A DNA stretch of 64,000 bases. Origin: Phocaeicola fibrisolvens (GTDB lineage Bacteria; Bacteroidota; Bacteroidia; Bacteroidales; Bacteroidaceae). Under the pieces are notes generated by a model. That model saw only the letters and a program-made list of their open reading frames with translations. It ran no database searches and had not been told where the DNA came from. The DNA lies in the NCBI RefSeq assembly GCF_025567125.1, contig NZ_JAOQJI010000019.1, positions 1-64,000 on the forward strand, in the 5' to 3' direction. This document shows, in pieces, positions 27,665 to 37,375 of this stretch. The position numbers were made by a program, and so were the translations under genes. How positions within the stretch are numbered: the stretch's first letter is position 1; every line of letters begins with the position of its first letter.

Positions 27665-28957
27665 TTATATAACCGGAGTGAACAAATGTGCAAACCAGCC
27701 GACAAAGCGTCGCCACACTCCGCGTTTTTTATACTCTTCACGCGTCATAATCGTGCTGTTGAGTTTGTCATTCTGAAACACCTCCCCCAGTTCGGCCGTA
27801 GTCGGCAAATCCAGAATAAAGGCATTGATTTCATAATCATAACGCAAACTCCGGCTGTTCAAATTGGTACTTCCCACCGTACAGAATCGTTCGTCTACCA
27901 TCATGATTTTGGAATGATGGAATCCTCCGTTGAACACATAAATATGCGCACCGGCTTTGCGCAGTTTGTTGGCTATATAAAAGCCTGCATCGGGCGTAAA
28001 CGGGATATCCGATTTGCCGGGAATCATGATTTCTACCCGGACCCCACGCTTGGCAGCCCGCTTGATAGCCTTCCGCACCTTACGGGTAGGCGTAAAATAA
28101 GGATTGATAATCTGCACCTTACGTTCTGCTGCATCCAAGGCGGTAATGTAAGCCTCCCGCATGATTTCCGGACAGACCTTCGGAATGCGCTGCACAATAG
28201 CGACCCTCCGCCCGGAACCTTGGCAAACACTATCCGGCACCACCTTCATTTCTTTCAACTCTTGATGGGTTTCCTTATTCCACACCCCGAGAAATGCTTT
28301 CTCCAAATATTGTACCGCCGGTCCTTCTATGCGAATGTGCATATCATGCCACGGGCCTACTTCCGGCAACCCATTAATATAATAATCGGCAATGTTCATT
28401 CCGCCTGTATACCCCACTTTTCCATCGATGACCACAATCTTCTGATGGTCACGACAAAATACATGATTGATATAAGGGAAACGGATGGGACTGAAACGGG
28501 CCATTTCGATGCCTCTGTCTGCCAGCATCTTCAGATGCTCTTTCCGCAGCGGACGGCTGTTTGACAGATTGCCGAAATCATCAAAGAGTGCCTTTATCGT
28601 CACCCCCTCCTTCGCCTTCTCGGCCAGTAAGGTGAACAACTCTTTGGCAATGGAGTCACTCCTAAAATTGAAATACTCAAGATGAATATAGTTTTGAGCC
28701 TTTTTAATGTCCGCAAACAGATGCTCAAACTTGCTGCGGCCACTCTTCAACAACGTCATCCGATTGCAAGCTGTCACTGGAATATGCTTTTTTTCCAGGA
28801 AACGGGCAAACAAGGAATCAGATGGCAAATACACATCGGCTGTATCGGTTACTTCCTGAAAGGCAGGTTCTTCCTGTTCCTGCGCCTCCAGCGGGAAGAT
28901 ACAACATACGGCCAGCATCCACCATAATATATACAGTTTCAAATTCATCTTCTTCAT
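27665..28957 (-). CDS. Phospholipase D / cardiolipin synthase-like protein
   Basis: PLD-superfamily enzyme, probably cardiolipin synthase. Two HKD motifs are visible: HQKIVVIDGKVGYTGG and HSKIMMVDERFCTVGSTNLN. The N-terminus has a hydrophobic segment ending PLEAQ, which looks like a signal peptide and differs from the paired membrane helices of ClsA. That suggests an exported or anchored enzyme. The start is uncertain: a TATTTTTG box on the minus strand (28969-28976) predicts transcription starting near 28962, which favours the ATG at 28957 or 28948 over the far upstream one. Confidence 0.85.
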   Translation of the reverse strand: MKKMNLKLYILWWMLAVCCIFPLEAQEQEEPAFQEVTDTADVYLPSDSLFARFLEKKHIPVTACNRMTLLKSGRSKFEHLFADIKKAQNYIHLEYFNFRSDSIAKELFTLLAEKAKEGVTIKALFDDFGNLSNSRPLRKEHLKMLADRGIEMARFSPIRFPYINHVFCRDHQKIVVIDGKVGYTGGMNIADYYINGLPEVGPWHDMHIRIEGPAVQYLEKAFLGVWNKETHQELKEMKVVPDSVCQGSGRRVAIVQRIPKVCPEIMREAYITALDAAERKVQIINPYFTPTRKVRKAIKRAAKRGVRVEIMIPGKSDIPFTPDAGFYIANKLRKAGAHIYVFNGGFHHSKIMMVDERFCTVGSTNLNSRSLRYDYEINAFILDLPTTAELGEVFQNDKLNSTIMTREEYKKRGVWRRFVGWFAHLFTPVI

Positions 28958-29087
28958 GGTCATTGGGGCAAAAATATGGAATATTTCAGAAACCACAATG
29001 AGTTTGCAATGCAGAATTGAAAGAATGACCAGCTATTCTACTAAATCGCCTTATTCCTAGTTTCTTCCGGCCTTTCATATTCTTTGT

Positions 29088-29164
29088 ACCACAGTATGGT
29101 TTTCATATCCCACAGTGTGAAATATGTATCCCACACTGTGGTTTTCATATCCCACAGTGTGGGA
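29088..29164. repeat. Cluster of four CCACAGTGTGG-type palindromes
   Basis: Units ACCACAGTATGGT, CCCACAGTGTGA, CCCACACTGTGG and CCCACAGTGTGGGA follow one another with spacers of about 8-10 bases (TTTCATAT, AATATGTAT, TTTTCATAT). The cluster lies in the 508-base gap between the phospholipase D-like gene and mdh, which otherwise holds AT-rich sequence and the mdh promoter. A second cluster with the same core lies at 60159-60234. Confidence 0.85.
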
Positions 29165-29398
29165 CAGAGAATTTACCGGATAATTTCGAATTATACACTT
29201 TGAAGATCCTCAGAAAATGTCCACAGAAAAAAGAAAAGGACAAAGCACATACACCCAAAGACAAAAATGCAACCTACTCTTTGCAAAATCAGGGTGTGAC
29301 TTCTAAAAATAGTGAAATTTTTCCGTAATTGCCGGAAATACTTTCTTCCACCCCCATTTTTCCCGGAACAAAGATTCGTTTTTCAATGAGAACTTTCC

Positions 29399-29406
29399 TA
29401 TCTTTG
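29399..29406 (+). promoter_or_regulatory. -7 box of the mdh promoter
   Basis: TATCTTTG, followed by a leader of about 55 bases. The -33 region is T-rich but lacks TTTG. Confidence 0.55.
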
Positions 29407-29465
29407 CATCGAAAGAAAAAACGAAGACTATACACTTTTATACATAACTTAAATACATAAGAATT

Positions 29466-30467
29466 ATGGAATTTGTAACAAACGAAAAACTTACTATTGT
29501 TGGTGCTGCCGGTATGATCGGTTCTAACATGGCTCAGACTGCAATCATGATGGGCTTAACTCCTAACATCTGCTTGTACGACCCGTACGCTCCAGGTTTG
29601 GAAGGTGTTGCTGAAGAATTGTTCCACTGCGGTTTCGAAGGTGTGAATGTCACTTTCACTTCAGATATCAAAGAAGCGCTGACTGGTGCTAAATATATCG
29701 TTAACTCAGGTGGTGCTGCTCGTAAAGCTGGTATGACTCGTGAAGACCTGTTGAAAGGTAACGCTGCCATCGCTGAAGAATTCGGTAAGAACGTTAAACA
29801 GTACTGCCCGGATGTAAAACACATCGTTATCATCTTCAACCCGGCTGATATCACTGGTTTGATCACTTTGCTGTACTCTGGTTTGAAACCGAGCCAGGTT
29901 ACTACTTTGGCTGCTCTTGACTCTACTCGTCTGCGCAGCGAATTGGCAAAACACTTCGGCGTATCTATGGACGCTGTTGAAAACTGCCGTACTTACGGTG
30001 GTCACGGTGAACAGATGGCTGTATTTGCTTCAACTGCAAAAGTAAACGGCAAACCGTTGATCGACATGATTGGTACTGACGCTTTGACTAAAGAACAGTG
30101 GGCTGAAATCCAGCAGAAAGTAACAAAAGGTGGTGCCAACATCATCAACTTGCGTGGCCGTTCTTCATTCCAGAGCCCGGCATACGTTTCTATCGAAATG
30201 ATCGGTGCTGCTATGGGCGGTAAAGCTTTCCGTTGGCCGGCTGGTACTTATATCTCAAATGATAAGTACGATCACATCATGATGGCTTGGGAAACTTCAA
30301 TCACAGCTGACGGTTGCCACTGCGCTGAACTGAAGGGTACTCCGGAAGAACAGGCTGCTTTGGACAAGAGCTACGCTCACTTGTGCGACCTGCGTGACGA
30401 AGTAATCGCTATGGGCGTTCTTCCTGCTATCTCTGAATGGAACAAACTGAACCCGAACATTAAATAA
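29466..30467 (+). CDS. mdh: Malate dehydrogenase
   Basis: NAD-dependent interconversion of malate and oxaloacetate, in the reductive branch to succinate in Bacteroides. The 333-residue protein has the Rossmann motif VGAAGMIGSN (about 13-22), the substrate-loop Arg in ARKAGMTRED and the catalytic His in TYGGHGEQM. Codon use is unlike the neighbours: GCT, GGT, AAA and CGT dominate, as expected for a very highly expressed gene. It has its own promoter and a strong terminator. Confidence 0.95.
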   Translation: MEFVTNEKLTIVGAAGMIGSNMAQTAIMMGLTPNICLYDPYAPGLEGVAEELFHCGFEGVNVTFTSDIKEALTGAKYIVNSGGAARKAGMTREDLLKGNAAIAEEFGKNVKQYCPDVKHIVIIFNPADITGLITLLYSGLKPSQVTTLAALDSTRLRSELAKHFGVSMDAVENCRTYGGHGEQMAVFASTAKVNGKPLIDMIGTDALTKEQWAEIQQKVTKGGANIINLRGRSSFQSPAYVSIEMIGAAMGGKAFRWPAGTYISNDKYDHIMMAWETSITADGCHCAELKGTPEEQAALDKSYAHLCDLRDEVIAMGVLPAISEWNKLNPNIK

Positions 30468-30486
30468 TCGGATTTTCCATTAATAT

Positions 30487-30519
30487 AAAAGGAGACTGAA
30501 TCATCGGTCTCCTTTTTTT
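30487..30519 (+). terminator. Rho-independent terminator of mdh
   Basis: AAAAGGAGAC (30487-30496) pairs with GTCTCCTTTT (30507-30516), followed by more T. Confidence 0.9.
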
Positions 30520-30633
30520 ATGCCAAATTCCAACGTACCTGTACATCATATAAAATCATAAAAATCTCATCTTCATACATTTACATTTTCCCAATGTACA
30601 TCTGAAAACTTTCAGTCTCTTTATTAAAAGCAC

Positions 30634-30641
30634 TATCTTTG
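30634..30641 (+). promoter_or_regulatory. Putative -7 box for the PAP2 gene
   Basis: TATCTTTG, 41 bases before the start codon. Confidence 0.5.
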
Positions 30642-30681
30642 CCGCTCTCTTTACCATGTATTTCTAAAACTACGGGCAGCA

Positions 30682-32256
30682 ATGAGAATATGCACTTTAT
30701 TATTTTTCTTTATTTCAGCACTGACCTGTCACCCGCTATGTGCACATAATCCGACGGGACATTACTTCCTGACACAAGACTCTACGTCTTCTCTCACCTC
30801 ATCGGCTCTTCCTGCGAAGCCAAAGAAAACAAAGGAACTTTTCCAGCAAAACTTTTCGTACATGGGAATTCCTTTTATCGTTTCCGGATTAATCGTCAAA
30901 AAACAAAACCAGGATTTCCGTACACTGCGCAATCGCTTCCAGCCGACTTTTCACCACGAATATGACAATTATACACAATATGTCCCGTTAGTTGCCACAT
31001 GGGGCATGAAATTAGCTGGAGTAGAAAGCCGCAGTTCATGGAAGGAACTCACAGTCAGCAATATTTTCTCAGCAGCCTTGATGGCCGGCTTTGTCAACAC
31101 CCTGAAATATACGACCAAAGAAATGCGTCCGGACAATTCATCAAACAATTCATTTCCTTCCGGACATACGGCCACGGCTTTTATGTGTGCCACAATCCTG
31201 CATAAAGAATACGGCATGCTCAGCCCGTGGTACAGCATCGGAGGATATACCTTAGCGGGAATAACCGGTATAACACGCCAGCTGAACAACCGTCACTGGA
31301 TTGGCGATGTGCTGGTAGGAGCTGGAATCGGCATGATTTCAACGGACTTAGGCTATTTATTTTCTGACCTGATTTTTCACAAGAATGCTACCGGAACGCG
31401 GTCAACACACCATTTCAACCGCTACGATGCACCTTCATTTCTGAGCCTCAACATGGGATTTGCCACAGGACCTTCCACTTTACGCACCGCCGACCTCTAT
31501 GACACAGAAGAAGGAACTCCTTTGGGCATGCGCCTGCATACGGGTACATCGACCGTTGTCAGCGCAGAAGGAGCTTACTTTTTCAATGCGTATATCGGCT
31601 TGGGAGGGCGACTGAGAGTAGCTACCGTTCCTGTTATTGCCGACATTCCCGAAGAGAACAAAAAGCATTTTGACCTGGACAATGACCTAAAGGAAGGAGC
31701 CCCTGTCAACATGTACCTGCTGGACGGACTGGAATCTGACCATTTAGGCATGTGTGACATCGATTTAGGACTTTACTTTTCTTATCCGCTCAGCAGCCGC
31801 TTCCTGATAGGAAGCAAGCTGTTAGCTGGACGACGCACTAATGCAAACTTTACCTTAAACTCTATTTCACGGATTAATCCAGCCATTTTCGACCGCCAGA
31901 AAGTGAGCCAGGAAGCTTACGACCAATTCTATAAAGCCGACGTAGATTACTATATCCAGCAGGAAGGTCTCAGCGTTCAGGAAATGCTACAGGGTACTTT
32001 CATTGATGAGGAATTTCTTCACATTCGTAAAAGTTCTACATTCAAATTAGGAACCGAACTTTCTCTCGCCTACCGCTACAAGGAAAATGCGGCCCTGCGT
32101 CTCTATTGCGACTATGACTTTGCCTCCCCCCGACTGACATACGACCTGAAGAACTCCTGGGCAGACGAAGACGGTAACCGCGAAGTCCGTTCGTATAGTA
32201 AAAGAACGCCTATGCATAATTTTACTTTCGGAACTTCCATCGCGTTCATGTTCTAA
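30682..32256 (+). CDS. PAP2 phosphatase with C-terminal beta-rich domain
   Basis: Membrane or periplasmic acid phosphatase of the PAP2 family, possibly acting on lipid phosphates. The 524-residue product has a signal peptide ending near PLCAH (residue 22). The three PAP2 motifs are present: KYTTKEMRP, PSGHTATA and TRQLNNRHWIGD. After about residue 250 the sequence becomes rich in alternating hydrophobic residues and ends in TFGTSIAFMF, like an outer-membrane barrel with a C-terminal Phe. That would place the phosphatase domain in the periplasm; this is inference. Confidence 0.85.
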   Translation: MRICTLLFFFISALTCHPLCAHNPTGHYFLTQDSTSSLTSSALPAKPKKTKELFQQNFSYMGIPFIVSGLIVKKQNQDFRTLRNRFQPTFHHEYDNYTQYVPLVATWGMKLAGVESRSSWKELTVSNIFSAALMAGFVNTLKYTTKEMRPDNSSNNSFPSGHTATAFMCATILHKEYGMLSPWYSIGGYTLAGITGITRQLNNRHWIGDVLVGAGIGMISTDLGYLFSDLIFHKNATGTRSTHHFNRYDAPSFLSLNMGFATGPSTLRTADLYDTEEGTPLGMRLHTGTSTVVSAEGAYFFNAYIGLGGRLRVATVPVIADIPEENKKHFDLDNDLKEGAPVNMYLLDGLESDHLGMCDIDLGLYFSYPLSSRFLIGSKLLAGRRTNANFTLNSISRINPAIFDRQKVSQEAYDQFYKADVDYYIQQEGLSVQEMLQGTFIDEEFLHIRKSSTFKLGTELSLAYRYKENAALRLYCDYDFASPRLTYDLKNSWADEDGNREVRSYSKRTPMHNFTFGTSIAFMF

Positions 32257-32269
32257 CGGCTAAGTACCC

Positions 32270-34884
32270 TCAATCTTTACCACCTTTCCGTCTGAATTCT
32301 GCCGGAGCAATGCCGAACTGTGCCTGGAAACATTTCGCAAAATAAGAAGGAGAAGAAAAACCGACCCTGAAACATGCTTCACTACTGGACACTTCTTCCT
32401 CCGCCAATAAATATGCAGCCTTTTTTAAACGAATCAGACGGATATAATCATTAGGAGTCATTCCCGATATAGCCTTGATTTTTGCGAATAGCCCCGACCT
32501 TGAAATCCCGACTTCTTGAGCCAACACATCCACTGTAAAATCAGAGTCTGTCATTCGTTTTTCTATAATCTTTGAGATTTTATCCATCAAAAGTGTATCC
32601 AACTTAGAAATAGAAACAGAAGAGACCATCGGTTTAGTCTTGAAATCTTTCTTCATGCCTTCTCTATTTCTGAAAATACTTGCAATCTGTGCATTTATCA
32701 CATCACCCGAAAATGGTTTTTCCAAGTATACATCAGCTCCACTTTCAAGTCCCTCCACGTAGTCTTCGGAAGCAGCCTTTGCCGTAAGCAAGATTACTGG
32801 AATATGGCTGGTAAAAAGATTCTGTTTAATATTCCGACAAAGCTGTATACCATCCATCACAGGCATCATCACATCACTGACTACCAGGTCTGGCATATTC
32901 TGTAAAATTCTATCCCAGGCTTCTTTCCCGTTTTCTGCACACGACACTTGATAACGAACAGACAATAGTTGATGTAAATACTCCCTCAAATCTTGGTTAT
33001 CATCTACTATCAGAATACGATATTGCCCTTCAGGGATGTCGGCCTTATCCTCAGCCTGTATATCTTGAGAGGGTGCCTGTTCAACCACCTGCCCTTCTTT
33101 ATGCTCAAGTCTATCAAAGCTGACAATGAATGTAGAACCAACCCCCAGTTCACTTTCCAAGTTCAAACCGCCATGCATCAAATCAACCAGTTTCTTGACC
33201 AACGAAAGTCCGACTCCAGTTCCAATACGTCCGGAAGATGCCTTATCCAGGACCTGATAGAAAGGAGTAAATATCTTTTCCTGCTCCTTTACATCGATAC
33301 CCTGCCCGTTATCTCTCACCCGTACCTCCAGTTTCTTATCACCAGCTATCAACAAATCAATCCAAATGCAAGTGTCTGTAAACTTCAATGCATTTGATAA
33401 TAAATTGCTGACCACCTTCGTAAAGGCCTCCTGATCGACACGGGCATAACAAGATTCTTCCGGCATAGTCAGACTAATTTTTATATGCTTTATATCTGCT
33501 GAAAGTTGAAAACGCTGATATACATTCATCAATAAAGTTTTGATATTAGTTTCAGCCAATATCACATTCATTCCTCCCGATTCAGCCTTCCGAAAATCCA
33601 TCAACTGATTCACCAACGTAAGCAAACGTTTCCCGTTTCGTTCTATTACCTGTAATTGAGGAAGTACATCCTTCACTGTTCCAGAACTCTTCATCACATT
33701 TTCCAGTGGTGCCAAAATCAATGTCAACGGAGTACGTATTTCATGCATGATGCCCGTGAAGAACTCAATCTTACTCTGATAAATCTCACGGTCTTTTTTA
33801 ATTGTCAATAAGGTCATGCGCCGACGATGTATTTTATTCATCCGATAATAAGCATAAACCAGACCTGCTATCCCTAACAATATATATCCAGCAATCATAT
33901 ATGAAGAAGCCCACCAAGGAGGCAGCACTTTAATAGGAAAGGCTATGGCATTTTCATTCCACATCCCATCAGAATTAGACGCACTCACCTGAAATACATA
34001 ATCCCCGGCAGGTAAATTTGTGTACGTCACATGAGGAGCATCATTCGTTTCCGTCCAATCTTTTTCAAACCCCTCCAAACGATAGCGATACTTGTTCTTT
34101 GAGGTATTAATATAACTCAAGGCAGCTACCGAAAAACTAAACATGGAATGAGAATAGTCCAACACCAGACGGTCTGCATAAGTGATGGAAACTTTTAATG
34201 GAGAGTCTTCACTTCCAATAACCACCGGTTTATTGAATAGCTGAAAATCAGTCAGAATGACGGTAGGAATCTGTGTATCAACTTGTATCTTATCAGGACG
34301 GAACTCATTGAATCCATTTACTCCTCCCACCATTATTGTTCCGTCAGACAACTGGATTCCGGAATTAGGAAGAAACAAATTTTCTTGTAAACCATCTTTC
34401 TTATTATAAAACTTCAAAGAAGAAGTAAGAGGCTGATAACAATACATGCCATTATTGGTAGTAAACCACAATTTATCTTTATCCGGTAATATCTTATAAA
34501 TCACACGTATGTGCTCCGGCAATCCTTCACGTACGAATACATCCTTTTTCCGATCATACCTAAGTAAGCCGTCTCCATCCGTACCGAGCCAAAGACATCC
34601 CTGCATATCCAAACAACCGGTAATGATTTGATTCGTCAGCAAAGTACTTTCTTCATTTTTCAATTGATGAAAATAATGCATCCATTTCCCAGACTGATAA
34701 TCCAGACAATATACTCCTCGGTTAAGCGAACATACCCACAACTTTTCCCCTTTTTCCTCAAATATATACGAAATTCTGGCTCCATGCAGCTCATATATTC
34801 GTTCAAAATCATCCGTTTGCGAATTGTAACAATTCAATCCGGCAGTAGTACCAATCCATATTTTCTGTCTGGAATCTTTATAAA
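32270..34884 (-). pseudogene. Hybrid two-component regulator (HTCS) lacking its N-terminal half
   Basis: HTCS proteins sense glycan fragments in the periplasm and activate polysaccharide utilisation loci. About 870 codons remain. In order: the last beta-propeller repeats (KIWIGTTAGLNCY, KLWVCSLNRGVY, LWLGTDGDGLLRY), a Y_Y_Y domain (YRYRLEGFEKDW), a membrane helix, a histidine kinase with FFTGIMHEIRTPL and GTGVGLSLVKKL, a receiver domain with VSDVMMPVMDG, and an AraC-type HTH at the end. Full family members are about 1300-1400 residues, so roughly 450 N-terminal residues with start codon and signal peptide are missing. The frame runs into the 3' end of the group II intron. No PUL genes are adjacent. 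Confidence 0.85.
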
Positions 34885-34945
34885 GTAGGCTCGGCTGTCG
34901 GCGCCATGCCACCTTACGGTGGTAGGTTTCCGACAGCCTGCCTCC

Positions 34946-34979
34946 GAACCGTACGTACACGTCTCCATGTATACGGCTC
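34946..34979 (-). ncRNA. Group II intron domain V
   Basis: The 34-base hairpin begins GAGCCGTATAC and ends GTACGGTTC, with a GAGA-containing loop region, as in catalytic domain V of bacterial introns. It lies 18 bases after the RT stop codon. Preservation of this domain suggests the ribozyme may still splice. Confidence 0.88.
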
Positions 34980-34997
34980 TCCGCCCATAACGGCATT

Positions 34998-36806
34998 TTA
35001 GCTATTCTCCGCATGAATCATGTTATGACATTCTGCACAGACGATTAAAGATTTTCTATGCATTTTGAGCATTTTACGTTCCCATTCGGTTTTGCCTCTT
35101 AAATCTGAGAGTTTCCTGACGTGGTGTGACACAACATTTCCTTCTTTTCCGCACAACTCACACTTATTTGCAGTCAGTCTTTCGACCAGACTCATAGATG
35201 GAGTGTTGAACAGGTAGGGCAAGTTATCACATTTTTGAGTTCCCAAGTCGGTAATACGCTTGAAGCCCTCATTGTAAAACACCCTTGGTTTGCGTTCGCC
35301 TTTCTTGTCCGTATACCACACCACAAATTTATCATCTTCACGATACTTGTCTGTTATGGTTCTGACGGAACTGTTAAGTTTTTGCGCAAATGTCTTTAGC
35401 ATACTGAACCTCATGATACATCCAAATGAACGTCCAAGTGCCGATGCATTGTTTGCAATGGAGTAGTAGTTGTAGAATCCTCTGATTTCTGTGTTGAAAC
35501 GTGCTACTATGTCTTGTGGCTCATTGTCTATCAGGTATGTTCTACCTTTAGACCTCCACACTTCTTTGCCATTTTGTGTTTTCACATTCATGGCTTCAAG
35601 ACTCAGTAACTTCTTCTTTATTACTTCTCGTGATACGTGTAGTATCACATTACCATTACGATGTCTACGAGTTTCTCCTCTTGCATTTTTCTGCGTTGTG
35701 TAATCTTTACGGACTGATATTTCATAGCCGAGAAATTTTGCACTGTCTTGTGCGTTGGTTATCAAGGTCTTTTCTTGTGACATTTCCAATTTTAGCTTCT
35801 TTTGCATAAATTGTGTGACATCCGCCTTGATTTTCTCGCACTCTGCTTTATTTCCAATGACCCCTATAAGGAAATCATCAGCGTAGCGTACATAATTCAA
35901 TCTACGGAAATTCTCATCCATATCGTTACCGCTCGGCATAGTCAGTATTTGCTGTTGCTTATTACGAACTTCCTCCCGCATTGCTTCCAATTTATCAACG
36001 TCCGTCACCTCCTTCATTCTCTTCTTTAGATAGTGAACTCGATTGTTCAGTCTGCCGATATCCTTGTTGCGGTGTCTAACTTTACCCTTATGGAAATCTT
36101 GTGCATACTTCTTCATATACTTATCGAACTTGTCCAAGTAGATATTAGCCAGTATTGGACTGATAATTCCACCTTGAGGCGTACCCGAATAAGTTCTATT
36201 GAAGTGCCATTCTTCCAAATATCCAGCGTTGAGAAATTTACGTATTAACCGAAGGAAACGCTCGTCAGATATGCGTTCCCTCAGAATTTCTATCATCACG
36301 CCATGGTTGATATTGTCAAAGAAACCTTTTATGTCTCCCTCAATGAACCACTTTGTTCCGTTGAAATTATTCTGTAGACTCTTAAGTGCCGTGTGGCAGC
36401 TTTTGTGTGGTCTGAAACCATGTGAAGTCCGTTCAAAATATCCTTCGTATATGGCTTCGAGAACCATTCTCACTACCTCTTGCACTAATTTATCTGCAAA
36501 CGTAGGGATACCGAGCGGACGTAACTTTCCGCTCTTCTTCGGTATGTAAACCCTCTTTGCCGGTTTAGGCCTATAGACTTCGCTTTTGAGACTGTCTATT
36601 AATGCGTGTATCTTGTCAATGCTCATGCCGTCCTCCGTCTGTCCATCAGTACCGGGTGTCATATTGCCTGGTTTTGCATGAATGCGCTGATATGCGACTA
36701 AGAACATCTGCTCATTGAACAGAATACGATAGAGTCGTTCGTATTTGTAACCTGACTCGTTGCTGTGTTCAGCTAAAATGTTTAATACTTGCTCGGGATT
36801 TCTCAT
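34998..36806 (-). CDS. Group II intron reverse transcriptase/maturase (LtrA-like)
   Basis: Intron-encoded protein that assists splicing and carries out target-primed reverse transcription. The 602-residue product has RT blocks in order: RPLGIPTFADKLVQE, HGFRPHKSCHTAL, the GTPQGGIISPILANIYL block and the catalytic YADD in NYVRYADDFLIG. A maturase (X) region follows, and the C-terminus carries an HNH endonuclease motif (CELCGKEG, HHVRKL, CAECHNMIH). All parts look intact, so it may be mobile. Confidence 0.95.
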   Translation of the reverse strand: MRNPEQVLNILAEHSNESGYKYERLYRILFNEQMFLVAYQRIHAKPGNMTPGTDGQTEDGMSIDKIHALIDSLKSEVYRPKPAKRVYIPKKSGKLRPLGIPTFADKLVQEVVRMVLEAIYEGYFERTSHGFRPHKSCHTALKSLQNNFNGTKWFIEGDIKGFFDNINHGVMIEILRERISDERFLRLIRKFLNAGYLEEWHFNRTYSGTPQGGIISPILANIYLDKFDKYMKKYAQDFHKGKVRHRNKDIGRLNNRVHYLKKRMKEVTDVDKLEAMREEVRNKQQQILTMPSGNDMDENFRRLNYVRYADDFLIGVIGNKAECEKIKADVTQFMQKKLKLEMSQEKTLITNAQDSAKFLGYEISVRKDYTTQKNARGETRRHRNGNVILHVSREVIKKKLLSLEAMNVKTQNGKEVWRSKGRTYLIDNEPQDIVARFNTEIRGFYNYYSIANNASALGRSFGCIMRFSMLKTFAQKLNSSVRTITDKYREDDKFVVWYTDKKGERKPRVFYNEGFKRITDLGTQKCDNLPYLFNTPSMSLVERLTANKCELCGKEGNVVSHHVRKLSDLRGKTEWERKMLKMHRKSLIVCAECHNMIHAENS

Positions 36807-37375
36807 ACGTCTCTCACGTTTTCCTTTGTTTGTACTAAAGTTATGGACTGTTCCCCTTCGCCATGTACAAGCCGTTAACTTGCTCGGACTACTATGGGAA
36901 CTCCGTTGCCATATCAGATATTCAGAGACCAGCTCTCATAGCCTTTGAGGCGTTCTGACTTAGGCAATCCCCAGTTAGTTTCACTTGATAACTATTATCG
37001 TGACATATTGTCGGATGCGACTTTCGTTCTTGTCCGCTTATTGCGGCTGTGTCATAGTCGGTTCTTAATGCTCTGCACTAACGCACAAAATAGCCAGAGT
37101 ACTATGAAATAGCGTATATAAAAGCCTTCCGCTATTGCAAGATGTGGTACCACCGAACTATCGTTCAACCAATCAAGGCTTCATCCTTATATATGTCGTT
37201 TCGTCTTGCCCTTCAGTCGCTACTTGGCTATTAGTAGACTCAGGGCTTTAATCAGCATGCTACACTCCCCGTTAGGTTTCCCCGTCGGATAAGCTGATTG
37301 ACGATAGGATTATATTGAACCCAATCCTAACTTCTTACTACAGAAGTATTTATCAAGCGACCAATCTGGGCGCAC

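Larger units (their letters stand above)
34885..37375 (-). mobile_element. Group II intron with encoded reverse transcriptase
   Basis: The element reads on the minus strand from GTGCGCC (5' end at 37375, matching the GUGYG start of group II introns) to ...GCCTAC (3' end near 34885, matching a terminal AY). Length is about 2.49 kb, normal for a bacterial intron with a multidomain ORF. Domain I-III sequence fills 36807-37375, the RT ORF lies in domain IV, domain V is at 34946-34979, and a domain VI-like hairpin (GGCTGTCGG with CCGACAGCC) follows. A TGCGT at 37081-37085, about 290 bases in, could be EBS1 pairing with ACGCA of the 5' exon. The 5' exon is an integrase gene and the 3' exon an HTCS gene. 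Boundaries are inferred to within a few bases. Confidence 0.88.

Noticed and set aside
29088..29164. CRISPR-like array
   Set aside because: Repeats are only 12-14 bases, palindromic and variable; spacers are 8-10 bases and similar to each other, and no cas genes are near.
34885..35014. Start of the HTCS gene within the intron
   Set aside because: The frame continues into domains V and VI of the intron; those codons are ribozyme sequence and not the regulator's N-terminus.
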